The notes under the pieces: generated by a model
The model's input: only the letters and a program-made list of their open reading frames with translations
What the model was told of the DNA's origin: nothing
Databases searched by the model: none
Made by a program: the position numbers and the translations under genes
Shown here: in pieces, positions 1-8,039 of the stretch
Position numbering within the stretch: the stretch's first letter is position 1
How the letters are laid out: each line of letters opens with the position of its first letter
Origin: an uncultured Eubacteriales bacterium
Lineage (GTDB): Bacteria; Bacillota_I; Bacilli_A; RF39; UBA660
Direction: 5' to 3'
Length of the DNA stretch: 35,128 bases
NCBI GenBank assembly: GCA_900320735.1
Contig: ONTJ01000032.1
Coordinates: 1-35,128, forward strand

Positions 1-743
1 AATCTACCACCATCAAGTTGAATCATTGGTCTTAGTTCTGGTGGAATAACTGGAATACAATCTAGTATCATCCATTCAGGTCTATTACCTGATTCATTAA
101 ATGAATCTAATATTTCAAGTCTCTTAAGTAATCTTGTTCTTTTTTGTTCTTGAGCATCTTTTAATTCTTCTTCTATTTTTTCTATTTCAGCTTTTACATC
201 TACTTCCATAAGTAGTTTTTTTATAGCTTCGGCTCCCATACCAACTTCGAAACCATCACCATATTTTTCATAATATATTCTATATTCTTTATCTGATAAT
301 GTTTGTTTCTTTTCTAGTGGTGCAACACCTGGATTAATTACTACATAACTTACGAAATATAATACTTCTTCTAAATCTCTAGGAGACATATCAAGAACTA
401 ATCCCATTCTAGATGGAACACCTTTAAAAAACCATATATGAGATACAGGTGTAGCAAGTTCAATGTGACCCATTCTTTCTCTTCTGACTTTAGATTTGGT
501 AACTTCTACACCACATCTATCACATATAATATCTTTATATCTCAATCTTTTATATTTACCGCATGAACATTCATAGTCTTTAGTTGGACCAAAAATCTTT
601 TCACAAAATAATCCATCTCTTTCTGGTTTTAAAGTACGATAGTTAATTGTTTCAGGTTTTTTAACTTCACCGTAAGACCATTCACGAATTTTTTCAGGAG
701 ATGCGATAGATATTTTTAAACCTTCAAATCTACTAATATCCAT
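1..743 (-). CDS. rpoC: RNA polymerase beta' subunit, N-terminal part (cut by window edge)
   Basis: Encodes the first ~247 residues of the beta' subunit of RNA polymerase, the subunit that carries the active-site magnesium further downstream, outside the window. The N-terminal zinc ribbon is visible with ligands C59, C61, C74 and C77 (CSCGKYK and CDRCGVEV). It is followed by the conserved [15 protein letters not shown] block, and the window ends inside the IPPELRPM region. The ATG overlaps the rpoB stop by one base (TAATG), so rpoB and rpoC are translationally coupled and share the promoter upstream of rpoB. The zinc ribbon is intact. The missing 3' part lies left of position 1. Confidence 0.98.
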   Translation of the reverse strand, partial: MDISRFEGLKISIASPEKIREWSYGEVKKPETINYRTLKPERDGLFCEKIFGPTKDYECSCGKYKRLRYKDIICDRCGVEVTKSKVRRERMGHIELATPVSHIWFFKGVPSRMGLVLDMSPRDLEEVLYFVSYVVINPGVAPLEKKQTLSDKEYRIYYEKYGDGFEVGMGAEAIKKLLMEVDVKAEIEKIEEELKDAQEQKRTRLLKRLEILDSFNESGNRPEWMILDCIPVIPPELRPMIQLDGGR

Positions 744-3700
744 TATTCAAACGCCTCCTCTTCGTCAAATTCTATATCATCTATATCTTCATACTCTTCT
801 TCGTCTTCTTCTTTTTCTAACATTTCTTCAACTTCATTTTTCTTGATATCTTTTATTTCTATTTCATCTATTGAAAGAGCTGTATCATCATTATCTTCTT
901 TTTCAAGTTCAGTAATTCCAACTTCTTTTCCATCAGATTCAATAAATGCAAGATCAAGACCCAATGCTTGAAGTTCTTTAACAAGTACCCTAAAACTTTC
1001 CGGTACTCCAGCAGCATCTACTTTATTACCCTTTACAATTGATTCATAAGCTTTTACTCTTCCTATAACATCATCTGACTTAAATGTAATAATTTCTTGA
1101 AGTATATTTGCCGCTCCATAAGCTTCTAGTGCCCAAACTTCCATTTCACCAAATCTTTGTCCACCGAATTGTGCTTTACCACCAAGTGGTTGTTGTGTAA
1201 CTAGCGAATATGGTCCGGTTGCACGAGCATGTAATTTATCATCAACCATGTGATCTAGTTTAATCATGTACATAACACCAACAGATACTCTATTATCAAA
1301 TGGAAGACCTGTTCTACCATCATAAAGTACTGTTTTACCATCTGGTTCTAATTCTGCTTCTTTCATCATATCAGATATGTCTTGCATACTAGCACCATCA
1401 AATACTGGTGTAGAACAATAAACACCCAATTTTTTAGCAGCCATTCCTAAGTGAAGCTCTAATACTTGACCTAAGTTCATACGAGATGGAACACCAAGTG
1501 GATTAAGTATAATATCTACTGGTCTACCATCTGGTAAGTAAGGCATATCTTCTTGTGGAAGTACAAGTGATACAACACCTTTGTTACCATGACGTCCAGC
1601 AACTTTATCTCCAACTTGAATTTTTCTTTTTTGAGCTATATAAACTCTTATTTCTTTGCTAACACCGCTAGCTAGTTCATCATTATCTTTCTTTGTATAT
1701 ATTTTTATATCATGAACTATTCCGTCGCCACCATGTGGAACACGTAGAGATGTGTCACGAACTTCCCTTGTTTTTTCACCAAAAATAGCATGTAATAATT
1801 TTTCTTCTGCAGTTAATTCTACCATACCTTTTGGTGTAACTTTTCCAACTAAAATGTCATTTTCTTTTACTTCTGTACCTATTCTTACAATACCATTGGC
1901 ATCAAGATTTTTTCTTGCATCTTCTGATATATTAGGTATATCTCTAGTTATTTCTTCTGGTCCAAGTTTTGTATCTCTACATTGGATTGAATAACTTTCT
2001 ATGTGAACAGATGTAAATACATCATCTTTAACTAATCTTTCATTTAATATTACAGCATCCTCATAGTTATAACCATTGAATGTCATAAATGCTACTACTA
2101 AGTTCTTACCTAAAGCAAGTTCACCTTTATCAGTAGAAGGACCATCTGCAATTATCATATTTCTTGTTACTTTATCCCCAGCCTTAACAATTGGTCTTTG
2201 ATGATAACAAGTTCCACCATTACTTCCTTCAAAGTTCATTAGTGTATATTCATCTTTTCCACCTTTTGTTTTAACAATTATTTTTTTACCATCAGCATAT
2301 TCTACTACACCATCAGCTTTAGCAACTACTGTAGCACCAGAATCTCTAGCTGTCATATATTCTACACCAGTTCCTACAAATGGAGCTTCTGATTTTAAAA
2401 GTGGTAATGCTTGACGTTGCATGTTTGATCCCATTAGGGCACGGTGTGCATCATCGTGATCAAGGAATGGAATACAAGATGCTGTTACTGATATAATTTG
2501 TTGTGGAGATACGTCTATATAATTTACTTCTTCAGGTTTAGCAAGTATTGTTTCTCCTCTAAATCTTGCTGGTACTTCAGTAGCTACTATTTTTTCTCCG
2601 TCCATTTCAACATTTGCTTGTGAAATAACGAAATCAAGTTCTTCATCAGCTGTTAAATAATCTATATCCTCTTGAAGTACACCATCTTTAACTTTTCTAT
2701 ATGGGCTCATTATAAATCCATATTCATTTATTTTTGCATAAGATGCAAGTGATGTTATCAAACCTATATTAGCTCCTTCTGGAGATTCAATAGGACAAAT
2801 TCTACCATAGTGAGATTCGTTAACGTCACGTACTTCCATGGCAGCTCTATCTCTTGATAATCCACCTGGACCTAACGCTGATAAACGTCTCTTATTAGTA
2901 AGTTCTGATATTGGATTAATCTGATCCATGAATTGTGAAAGTTGTGATGAACCAAAAAATTCTTTAATAACCGCAGTTATTGGTCTTATATTTATTAACG
3001 ACTTTGGTGTTGCTTCTGCTTCATCTAAAGTAGTCATTCTTTCTCTGATTACTTTTTCCATACGTGTTACACCTATTCTAAATTGATTTTGAATAAGTTC
3101 CCCAACTTGTTTAACACGTCTATTTGATAAATGGTCAATTTCATCTATGCTACCTATACCAGATAAAAGATTTAAATAATATGATACAGATGCATATATA
3201 TCAGATATAGTTAATCTTTTTTCATTAATAGATGGATCAATACCGATTATATTAATTACCTTGTCTTGATTATTTGGTGCATATACCTTTACTATTTGTA
3301 CTTTATTATAAGTATCTAAATCTTCATTAATTTTTACTTTTTTTACATTAATACCATTCATTAGAAGTGGTTTTAATTCATTTAATACATTTCTATCTAC
3401 AACAGTACCCTTTTTAAATAATACTTTTTCTCCATCTACTATATCTTCAGCAAGTGTTTGTCCAAATAATCTGTCACAAACATTTAATTTTTTATTATAC
3501 TTATATCTACCTACCTTTGATAAGTCATATCTAAATGCATCAAAGAATCTAGTTATAATATGATTCTTCGCACTATCTATAGTAGCTGGTTCACCAGGTT
3601 TTAATTTTTCATATATTTCAATTAAAGCCTCATCAGTATTTGTAGTAGAATCTTTTTCAATAGTGTTAAGTAAATACTCATCTTCACCAAATAAATCTAA

Positions 3701-4321
3701 TATATCTTCATTACTAGAAAGTCCAAATGCTCTTAAGAAAGTAGCAGCTGTTACTTTTCTATTTCTATCTATTCTAACATCAATACCATCCTTAGAATTT
3801 AACTTGTATTCTAACCAAGTACCTCTATTAGGTATTATTTGAGATGTAAATATATTTCTTCCGTTTTTATCCATCTCCATACCATAATAAGCACTAGGTG
3901 AACGAACTAATTGTGATACAATTACTCTTTCAGCTCCGTTAATTACGAATGTACCACTTTCAGTCATTAGCGGCATATCACCGAAGAATAATTCTTGTTC
4001 CTTAACTTCCCCTGTCTCATTATTGAATAATCTAGCTTGTACCTTTAAAGGTGCTGCGTAAGTTGATTTTCTCTCTTTACATTCTTTGATAGATAATCTT
4101 GGTTCATCAAACGAATAATCACCTATCTCTAAAGATAGTGAACCTGAGAAATTATCAACTGGAAACAATTCGTCTAAAACTTCACGAATTCCATGTTGGA
4201 TGAATTCTTGATAAGATGCTTTTTGAATCTCTAATAAGTCTTTTAATTCCAACGAATTTTCTATTCTTGAAAATTCTCTTCTTTCACGATCTTTACATAC
4301 TTTTTTTATTTTATAAGCCAC
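743..4321 (-). CDS. rpoB: RNA polymerase beta subunit
   Basis: Beta subunit of the core RNA polymerase, 1192 residues with the start chosen here, which is normal for Bacillota. I chose the GTG at 4321 because AGGGGTG lies six bases upstream and the resulting MAYKIKKV...RERREFSRI matches the family start; a TTG at 4339 has no such support. Visible landmarks are [20 protein letters not shown], the rifampicin pocket ([19 protein letters not shown]), [19 protein letters not shown], and [17 protein letters not shown] near the C-terminus, followed by a long Asp/Glu-rich tail. Oddity: the residue equivalent to E. coli His526 is Asn (residue 476, codon 2894-2896), a change known to lower rifampicin binding. 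It overlaps rpoC by one base. Its own promoter (4396-4424) and a 5' hairpin (4355-4381) precede it, so it is not simply read through from rplL. Confidence 0.98.
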   Translation of the reverse strand: MAYKIKKVCKDRERREFSRIENSLELKDLLEIQKASYQEFIQHGIREVLDELFPVDNFSGSLSLEIGDYSFDEPRLSIKECKERKSTYAAPLKVQARLFNNETGEVKEQELFFGDMPLMTESGTFVINGAERVIVSQLVRSPSAYYGMEMDKNGRNIFTSQIIPNRGTWLEYKLNSKDGIDVRIDRNRKVTAATFLRAFGLSSNEDILDLFGEDEYLLNTIEKDSTTNTDEALIEIYEKLKPGEPATIDSAKNHIITRFFDAFRYDLSKVGRYKYNKKLNVCDRLFGQTLAEDIVDGEKVLFKKGTVVDRNVLNELKPLLMNGINVKKVKINEDLDTYNKVQIVKVYAPNNQDKVINIIGIDPSINEKRLTISDIYASVSYYLNLLSGIGSIDEIDHLSNRRVKQVGELIQNQFRIGVTRMEKVIRERMTTLDEAEATPKSLINIRPITAVIKEFFGSSQLSQFMDQINPISELTNKRRLSALGPGGLSRDRAAMEVRDVNESHYGRICPIESPEGANIGLITSLASYAKINEYGFIMSPYRKVKDGVLQEDIDYLTADEELDFVISQANVEMDGEKIVATEVPARFRGETILAKPEEVNYIDVSPQQIISVTASCIPFLDHDDAHRALMGSNMQRQALPLLKSEAPFVGTGVEYMTARDSGATVVAKADGVVEYADGKKIIVKTKGGKDEYTLMNFEGSNGGTCYHQRPIVKAGDKVTRNMIIADGPSTDKGELALGKNLVVAFMTFNGYNYEDAVILNERLVKDDVFTSVHIESYSIQCRDTKLGPEEITRDIPNISEDARKNLDANGIVRIGTEVKENDILVGKVTPKGMVELTAEEKLLHAIFGEKTREVRDTSLRVPHGGDGIVHDIKIYTKKDNDELASGVSKEIRVYIAQKRKIQVGDKVAGRHGNKGVVSLVLPQEDMPYLPDGRPVDIILNPLGVPSRMNLGQVLELHLGMAAKKLGVYCSTPVFDGASMQDISDMMKEAELEPDGKTVLYDGRTGLPFDNRVSVGVMYMIKLDHMVDDKLHARATGPYSLVTQQPLGGKAQFGGQRFGEMEVWALEAYGAANILQEIITFKSDDVIGRVKAYESIVKGNKVDAAGVPESFRVLVKELQALGLDLAFIESDGKEVGITELEKEDNDDTALSIDEIEIKDIKKNEVEEMLEKEEDEEEYEDIDDIEFDEEEAFE

Positions 4322-4354
4322 GTGCTTCACCCCTAACAATAATATTCAAAGAAC

Positions 4355-4381
4355 ATGTTTCTAGGCCAAAAATAGAAACAT
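4355..4381 (-). promoter_or_regulatory. Perfect 9-bp hairpin in the rpoB 5' leader
   Basis: Arms ATGTTTCTA (4355-4363 on the plus strand) and TAGAAACAT (4373-4381) are exact inverted repeats around a 9-base loop. On the transcript the stem begins about 8 bases after the expected start site of the rpoB promoter. There is no U-tract after it, so it is not an ordinary terminator. It could be a 5' stabilising stem-loop, a regulatory RNA structure, or an operator for a dimeric protein; the sequence does not decide. Confidence 0.6.
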
Positions 4382-4395
4382 AGTACCAATATAAA

Positions 4396-4424
4396 ATGTT
4401 ATCAGAAAACGATAATAAAGTCAA
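4396..4424 (-). promoter_or_regulatory. Sigma-A promoter of rpoBC
   Basis: TTGACT (4419-4424) and TAACAT (4396-4401) are separated by exactly 17 bases, with TG one base before the -10 (extended -10, TGATAACAT). It reads toward rpoB, whose GTG is about 70 bases downstream. The unknown gene at 4460-4879 has the same TGATAACAT element. Confidence 0.8.
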
Positions 4425-4433
4425 TACAAAAAC

Positions 4434-4459
4434 GAAAAAAATCATCAAAAGATTGATGA
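4434..4459 (-). terminator. Rho-independent terminator after the 139-aa gene
   Basis: Stem TCATCAA/TTGATGA (4442-4448 with 4453-4459), 4-base loop, followed on the transcript by seven U. It starts directly at the stop codon of the gene at 4460 and isolates it from rpoB. Confidence 0.8.
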
Positions 4460-4879
4460 CTATTTTCTTTTCTTATTTTTAGATTGCTTATAGGCTAATT
4501 TATTCATTTTTCTTTCACTAATTTTACCAGTGTTATATTCATGAATATAATTACAATAACCTACTGTTTCATCATTTTCTTTTTCACTAGCAAAACTCAA
4601 ACCAATTTGCCCTTCAAGCATATCTAATATAGCTTTAGCATAAATTTTTGTTTCACCAGTAAGTTCTCCATTATATTTTTTTAGTGCAATCTTATTTATT
4701 ATTTCGTCTTTTAACAAATTGAAAGCTTTGCTTTCTGCTTTTGTTAATTTACCTTCTGGTTTGAATACATAAAATTGATTTCTCCTTGTATCAATAGTTA
4801 AACCAACTAAATCTTTATCTGATTCAACTACATCAATATCATATACTCCTCTTTCTTTTACGCAATCAAAATACATCAT
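4460..4879 (-). CDS. Hypothetical protein, 139 aa, basic C-terminus
   Basis: I do not recognise the family. The 139-residue product is soluble, with no signal peptide or membrane segment. The N-terminal half (to about residue 45) looks beta-rich and contains VVESDKDLVGLTIDTRRNQFYVF. The middle is helical, and the last ~20 residues are strongly basic (ISERKMNKLAYKQSKNKK), which suggests nucleic-acid contact, but that is only inference. Expression signals are strong: AGGGGGT seven bases before the first of two ATGs, its own promoter (TTGACA-N17-TAACAT) and a terminator immediately after the stop. It lies between rpoB and the small paralogue pair, a place usually empty or occupied only by the rsmC-like gene in Bacillota, so it is probably lineage-specific. 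Base composition resembles its neighbours. Confidence 0.8.
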   Translation of the reverse strand: MMYFDCVKERGVYDIDVVESDKDLVGLTIDTRRNQFYVFKPEGKLTKAESKAFNLLKDEIINKIALKKYNGELTGETKIYAKAILDMLEGQIGLSFASEKENDETVGYCNYIHEYNTGKISERKMNKLAYKQSKNKKRK

Positions 4880-4905
4880 AGTGATTACCCCCTGTCAGGT
4901 TTGGT

Positions 4906-4934
4906 ATGTTATCATAATTATTTTATTTTGTCAA
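4906..4934 (-). promoter_or_regulatory. Sigma-A promoter of the 139-aa gene
   Basis: Consensus -35 TTGACA (4929-4934), 17-base spacer, -10 TAACAT (4906-4911) with an upstream TG (extended -10). It lies just after the terminator of the preceding gene. Confidence 0.8.
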
Positions 4935-4961
4935 ATAAAAAATATACCAAATGGTATATTT
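4934..4961 (-). terminator. Terminator after the 92-aa gene
   Basis: Stem AAATATACC/GGTATATTT (4940-4948 with 4953-4961), 4-base loop, then a run of U on the transcript. It overlaps the stop codon of the gene ending at 4960. The U-run is followed within a few bases by the next promoter's -35 box. Confidence 0.8.
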
Positions 4962-5238
4962 ATTTAATTTTTGGATCTTTCCAATAACGTAGTTGCTTAT
5001 CTTTTTCTTTTTTTACTTTAAAATTACAACAATATACTACCTTTACATCAAAGTCTTTGGCAGTTACTGGTTCTATTGATAATACCCTTACATCAGATAT
5101 TGGCATATATCTATCTGCAATTAAATTTAAAGTATCAATTGCAACTTGTTTTGCTTCTTCATCACATGTTGCCCTTACATTTAATGTGTCAAAACCATAT
5201 ACAATTTCTTTCGATTTTAGTTTGAAAATTTTTGTCAT
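4960..5238 (-). CDS. Hypothetical protein, 92 aa, paralogue of its upstream neighbour
   Basis: Family not recognised. The product aligns over nearly its whole length with the gene at 5258-5545. Shared pattern: FK-K-K--IYG-DTL-V-A---EEAKQ-A---L--I---Y-PIS, then a hydrophobic strand and D--VK-VY-C-. Predicted order is two strands, a helix (about residues 25-43), then two strands, with a Lys-rich tail. There is no signal peptide. Two cysteines (YCC) sit in the last strand, and one is shared with the paralogue (YEC). The start is supported by GGGGGGT four to five bases before the ATG. It follows its paralogue by 19 bases and is probably in one transcript with it, ended by the terminator at 4934-4961. 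A tandem duplication is the simplest origin. Confidence 0.8.
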   Translation of the reverse strand: MTKIFKLKSKEIVYGFDTLNVRATCDEEAKQVAIDTLNLIADRYMPISDVRVLSIEPVTAKDFDVKVVYCCNFKVKKEKDKQLRYWKDPKIK

Positions 5239-5257
5239 ATTAACCCCCCTATCTTTA

Positions 5258-5545
5258 TTATTTAGCTCTCGGACCTAGGCCGTGATATTTTTCTTTTCTT
5301 TCATGAAATTTATAACCACATTCATATACTATTTTTACCTCATAATCTGTTCTTTTTGATTCAGATTCATATACAGGCGATACATCTAATATAGATATAT
5401 TTGATATTGGAAGATATTCCTTTGATATTATTTCAAGCTGAGTTAGTGCAATTTGCTTTGCTTCTTCTTCAGATGCAGCAATAACGTATAATGTATCATA
5501 TCCATATATTGTATTCTTACCTTTTATCTTAAATCTCTGTGGCAT
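5258..5545 (-). CDS. Hypothetical protein, 95 aa, paralogue of its downstream neighbour
   Basis: Family not recognised; see the 92-aa neighbour for the shared beta-beta-alpha-beta-beta pattern. An upstream TTG at 5587 would add 14 residues, but I reject it. A promoter (TTGACA-N17-TAAAAT, 5568-5596) lies inside that extension, GAGGG sits five bases before the ATG at 5545, and the paralogue aligns from MPQRFKIKGK onward. Relative to the 92-aa copy it has an insertion (about SESKRT) before the last strand and a His/Lys/Glu-rich C-terminus. The two proteins have diverged considerably while keeping IYGYDTL/VYGFDTL and the EEAKQ-A helix, which suggests both are under selection. A heterodimer is possible but not shown. 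Confidence 0.8.
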   Translation of the reverse strand: MPQRFKIKGKNTIYGYDTLYVIAASEEEAKQIALTQLEIISKEYLPISNISILDVSPVYESESKRTDYEVKIVYECGYKFHERKEKYHGLGPRAK

Positions 5546-5567
5546 AATATCCCTCATTTCGATTGGT

Positions 5568-5596
5568 ATTTTAACATATTTATTCAATTATGTCAA
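5568..5596 (-). promoter_or_regulatory. Sigma-A promoter of the paralogue pair
   Basis: TTGACA (5591-5596), 17-base spacer, TAAAAT (5568-5573) with TG one base upstream. The -35 hexamer contains the TGA stop codon of the upstream methyltransferase gene (5593-5595). Confidence 0.8.
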
Positions 5597-6174
5597 TTTC
5601 CTCTAATTATATAAAAACCCTTATCCTTTGTAACAATTTCAAAATCATATATTTCACTAAAATCCTTAATAAGTGATTTAGCTCCCTGATCCTTTCTTAT
5701 TACGATCCAAAGTTCACCATTTTTTGTTAAATGTTCTTTTGCTTCTTCTATTATATCATAAACTTTCATTTTACCCGCATGTATTGGTGGATTTGTTATG
5801 ATCATATCATATTTATCGTTTACATTTTCATATACGTCACTTTTAAAAACATTTATATTACTCAAATTATTTTCTTTTATGGACATCTTACATAAATGTA
5901 AAGCTCTATCATTAATATCGATCATATCTACTTTCATATTTGTCTTTTTAGATATGTAAATGCCAATTGGCCCACAGCCACACCCAACATCTAAAAATGA
6001 ATTTTTATTTTTTAAATCTATATTTTCTAGAAGCAATCTTGTTCCATAATCTAAACCTTTTTTATTAAAGACACCATTATCTGTATAAAAAACAAAGGAA
6101 GTATCCTTCACTTTAGCATTTATTTTATTAATGTCACTTTTTAGGTTTTTATTATTTTCAAAATATTGATTCAT
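5593..6174 (-). CDS. ybxB: Class I SAM-dependent methyltransferase, RsmC-like (YbxB family)
   Basis: Predicted N2-guanine 16S rRNA methyltransferase of the RsmC group, 193 residues, equivalent to the single C-terminal catalytic domain of E. coli RsmC. Visible motifs are the SAM-binding FLDVGCGCGPIGIYI (about residues 60-74), an acidic end of strand 2 (MIDINDRAL), and the catalytic-type NPPIHAGK, the RsmC signature normally NPPIRAGK. The N-terminal FVFYTDNGVFNKKGLDYGTRLLLE is also typical. In B. subtilis ybxB sits between rplL and rpoB, as here, which supports the assignment. It has its own extended -10 promoter placed immediately after the rplL terminator, with TATAAT only six bases before the GGTGAT ribosome binding site. 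The rRNA target is inferred from family, not shown by sequence. Confidence 0.88.
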   Translation of the reverse strand: MNQYFENNKNLKSDINKINAKVKDTSFVFYTDNGVFNKKGLDYGTRLLLENIDLKNKNSFLDVGCGCGPIGIYISKKTNMKVDMIDINDRALHLCKMSIKENNLSNINVFKSDVYENVNDKYDMIITNPPIHAGKMKVYDIIEEAKEHLTKNGELWIVIRKDQGAKSLIKDFSEIYDFEIVTKDKGFYIIRGN

Positions 6175-6189
6175 GTCATCACCATAATA

Positions 6190-6198
6190 ATTATAGCA
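6190..6198 (-). promoter_or_regulatory. Extended -10 promoter of the rsmC-like gene
   Basis: TGCTATAAT reading toward 6174, directly after the rplL terminator U-run; no good -35. TATAAT is six bases from the GGTGAT ribosome binding site, so the transcript would begin at the ribosome binding site itself. Confidence 0.55.
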
Positions 6199-6199
6199 T

Positions 6200-6224
6200 A
6201 AAAAAAGACTTTAAATAAAGTCTT
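6200..6224 (-). terminator. Terminator of the rplJ-rplL operon
   Basis: Stem AAGACTTT/AAAGTCTT (6205-6212 with 6217-6224), 4-base loop, then seven U on the transcript. It lies three bases after the rplL stop codon. Confidence 0.9.
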
Positions 6225-6226
6225 AA

Positions 6227-6595
6227 TTAAGCTATTTCTACAGAAGCTCCAGCTTCTTCTAATTTAGCTTTGATTTCTTCAGCTTCTTCTTTAGAAATGT
6301 TTTCTTTAACTGCACCACCATTATCAGCTATATCTTTAGCTTCTTTTAATCCTAAACCAGTAATATCTCTTATAACTTTGATTACAGGTATTTTAGTAGC
6401 ACCAGCATTTGTTAATGTTACAGTAACTTGACTTGGTCCTTCTTCAACTGCACCAGCAGCAGGAGCAGCAGCTACAGCAACTGCACTTGGATCTACACCA
6501 AATTCTTCTTTCATTGCATCTACTAATTCTTTTATTTCTAATATTGTCATTTCTTTTAATGAAGCTATAAATTCATCTCTTGTTAATTTAGCCAT
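6227..6595 (-). CDS. rplL: 50S ribosomal protein L7/L12
   Basis: Ribosomal stalk protein L7/L12, 122 residues, the usual length. It shows the N-terminal dimerisation helix (LTRDEFIASLKEMTILEIKEL), an Ala-rich hinge at about residues 40-50 (VAVAAAPAAGAVEE), and the C-terminal factor-binding domain with KIPVIKVIRDITGLGLKEAK. It recruits elongation and initiation factors to the ribosome as dimers bound to L10. It follows rplJ by 18 bases with AGGAGG upstream and ends at a strong terminator. The operon is controlled by the L10 leader and a perfect promoter at 7256-7284. Confidence 0.98.
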   Translation of the reverse strand: MAKLTRDEFIASLKEMTILEIKELVDAMKEEFGVDPSAVAVAAAPAAGAVEEGPSQVTVTLTNAGATKIPVIKVIRDITGLGLKEAKDIADNGGAVKENISKEEAEEIKAKLEEAGASVEIA

Positions 6596-6613
6596 TTTTA
6601 AATTCCTCCTATA

Positions 6614-7108
6614 TTAATTTTCTTCTTTTTGTTCGCTATATAAGTTTAAAGCGATTGATAGATCTCTTACGGTACCAATTAGGCCACCAGCAAGCATAGT
6701 AAGTAAACCTTCTCTTGATGGTATTGTTGATAATGCTTTTAATTCTTCTAAACTAGTCACATTCCCATCAACTATTCCACCTTTTAATTCTAAAGCTGGA
6801 TGTGCTTTAGCAAAATTACTTAATGCTTTAATTGGTGCGATAGCATCATTTGAGTATGCAATTGCACTTGGACCTTCTAGGCAACCATCAAGATCATAGT
6901 TTAGATTATCCATTGCTCTTTTTGTTAAAGTATTCTTCCAAACTTTATATTTTGAATCATTCTCACGAAGTATTTTTCTAAGTTCAGAAGTTTCTTCAGC
7001 AGTTAAACCACGATAATCAAATAGTATGAATGAAGCATTATTTTTTGCAACTTCAGTTATTTCTTCAACGACTTTAGCTTTTGCTTCTATGATTTTTTGA
7101 TTTGCCAT
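6614..7108 (-). CDS. rplJ: 50S ribosomal protein L10
   Basis: L10 anchors the L7/L12 stalk to 23S rRNA. The product is 164 residues with the start chosen here. I take the ATG at 7108 (MANQKIIEAKAKVVEE) because AGGAGG is six bases upstream; the ATG at 7114 touches the AGGAGG directly. Visible features are the N-terminal rRNA-binding domain with FDYRGLTAEETSELR and the YKVWKNTL-KRA block, the central LEGPSAIAY segment, and a C-terminal helix that binds L12 dimers. It is co-transcribed with rplL. In the family, L10 complexed with L12 represses its own leader RNA, and the matching leader is seen at 7115-7249. Confidence 0.97.
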   Translation of the reverse strand: MANQKIIEAKAKVVEEITEVAKNNASFILFDYRGLTAEETSELRKILRENDSKYKVWKNTLTKRAMDNLNYDLDGCLEGPSAIAYSNDAIAPIKALSNFAKAHPALELKGGIVDGNVTSLEELKALSTIPSREGLLTMLAGGLIGTVRDLSIALNLYSEQKEEN

Positions 7109-7114
7109 TTTCAT

Positions 7115-7249
7115 CCTCCTATCAAATTTATATCAAAAAAGTCTTCATGCGAGGCATAAAGACTTAAATTTTATATTTAAGAATTCATCCCTCGGTAAGA
7201 AATTGAGCTTTAAAGCACTTACTGTCTTCGGCATTCAAACTTTTTAGAT
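7115..7249 (-). promoter_or_regulatory. Ribosomal protein L10 leader (attenuator RNA)
   Basis: The transcript between the rplJ promoter and rplJ carries the conserved L10-leader strings CCGAAGACAGTAAGTGC (7215-7231) and TTACCGAGG. It ends in a terminator stem (arms 7139-7150 and 7154-7165, loop CUC) with six U, placed before the rplJ ribosome binding site. CGAGG at about 7190-7194 can pair with CCUCG in the terminator loop region, a candidate alternative fold. The known role in Bacillota is feedback control by L10(L12)4. Confidence 0.85.
7134..7165 (-). terminator. Attenuator terminator within the L10 leader
   Basis: 12-pair stem with one U-G wobble (AAGTCTT, T-G, ATGC / GCAT, AAGACTT), 3-base loop, then six U. 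It lies 25 bases upstream of the rplJ start, so it can only act as an attenuator or as partial readthrough control. Confidence 0.8.
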
Positions 7250-7255
7250 AACATT

Positions 7256-7284
7256 ATTATATATTATTTTTTTTTATTTGTCAA
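7256..7284 (-). promoter_or_regulatory. Perfect consensus sigma-A promoter of rplJL
   Basis: TTGACA (7279-7284), exactly 17 bases, TATAAT (7256-7261): all twelve consensus positions match. The -35 lies inside the last sense codons of rplA (TTT GAC AAA). Very strong constitutive transcription of the L10 leader is expected. Confidence 0.9.
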
Positions 7285-7972
7285 AACTATTTAAATCTAT
7301 TTTTATTCCAGGACCCATTGTAGGTGCGATTGAAATATTTTTTAAATATTGACCTTTAACTGTAGATGGTTTTGATTTAATTATTACACTTACAAACGCA
7401 TCTAAGTTTTCTAATAATTTGTTTGAATCAAATGATACTTTACCAATTATAGAATGTACATTACCAAATGAATCTGTTCTATATTCTATTCTACCTTTTT
7501 TAATATCATCGATTGCTTTTTTTACATCAGTAGTAACTGTTCCTGTTTTAGGGTTTGGCATTAACCCTCTTGGTCCTAATACCTTACCTAATTTACCTAA
7601 AAGAGGCATCATTTCTGGAGTTGCGATTATAACATCAAAATCAAGCCAATTTTCTTTTTCAATTTTTTCTACTAAATCTACATCTCCAACAAAATCAGCA
7701 CCTGCTTCTCTAGCAATATTTGCTTGATCTGTTTTTGATAATACTAATACTCTTTTAGTTTTACCTGTCCCATTAGGAAGTACAATTGCACCTCTTAATT
7801 GTTGGTCAGACTTTCTTGTATCTAAATTTAATTTAATAGCTACTTCTACTGAACCATCAAATTTAGATGTACTAACTTTTTTAACTAGTTCTACTGCTTC
7901 TTCTTTTGTATAAAGTTTATTTTTTTCAATTTGGTTTGAAACTTCTATATATTTTTTACCTTTTTTAGCCAA
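7274..7972 (-). CDS. rplA: 50S ribosomal protein L1
   Basis: L1 stalk protein and, in many bacteria, translational repressor of its own operon. I chose the TTG at 7972. AAAGGAGG lies eight bases upstream, [11 protein letters not shown] matches the B. subtilis start, and the resulting 232 residues equal the usual length. In-frame ATGs at 8017 and 8005 would run through a probable L1-binding RNA element (7989-8015). Landmarks are [20 protein letters not shown]-type domain I ([13 protein letters not shown]), the domain II region [23 protein letters not shown], and [10 protein letters not shown]. The final codons include the -35 box of the rplJ promoter. Confidence 0.96.
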   Translation of the reverse strand: MAKKGKKYIEVSNQIEKNKLYTKEEAVELVKKVSTSKFDGSVEVAIKLNLDTRKSDQQLRGAIVLPNGTGKTKRVLVLSKTDQANIAREAGADFVGDVDLVEKIEKENWLDFDVIIATPEMMPLLGKLGKVLGPRGLMPNPKTGTVTTDVKKAIDDIKKGRIEYRTDSFGNVHSIIGKVSFDSNKLLENLDAFVSVIIKSKPSTVKGQYLKNISIAPTMGPGIKIDLNSFDK

Positions 7973-7988
7973 TTTAAATTCCTCCTTT

Positions 7989-8015
7989 GTGGTTTTAGCG
8001 GACATAACCTCCCAC
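7989..8015 (-). promoter_or_regulatory. Probable L1-binding RNA element upstream of rplA
   Basis: On the plus strand it reads GTGGT...CGGACAT...CCTCCCA, nearly the same as the element before rplK (8497-8523). In RNA the outer GUGG/CCAC can pair around an asymmetric GA-rich internal loop, resembling the known L1 target on rRNA and its own mRNA. Identification is by family knowledge and repetition. Confidence 0.6.
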
Positions 8016-8039
8016 ATAGTCTAACTATATGATAATATC

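Noticed and set aside
1752-1994. Plus-strand open frames (for example inside rpoB, gyrA, metG, recR)
   Set aside because: All lie opposite well-conserved genes, have no ribosome binding sites and show low-complexity Leu/Ser/Phe/His-rich translations typical of antisense shadows.
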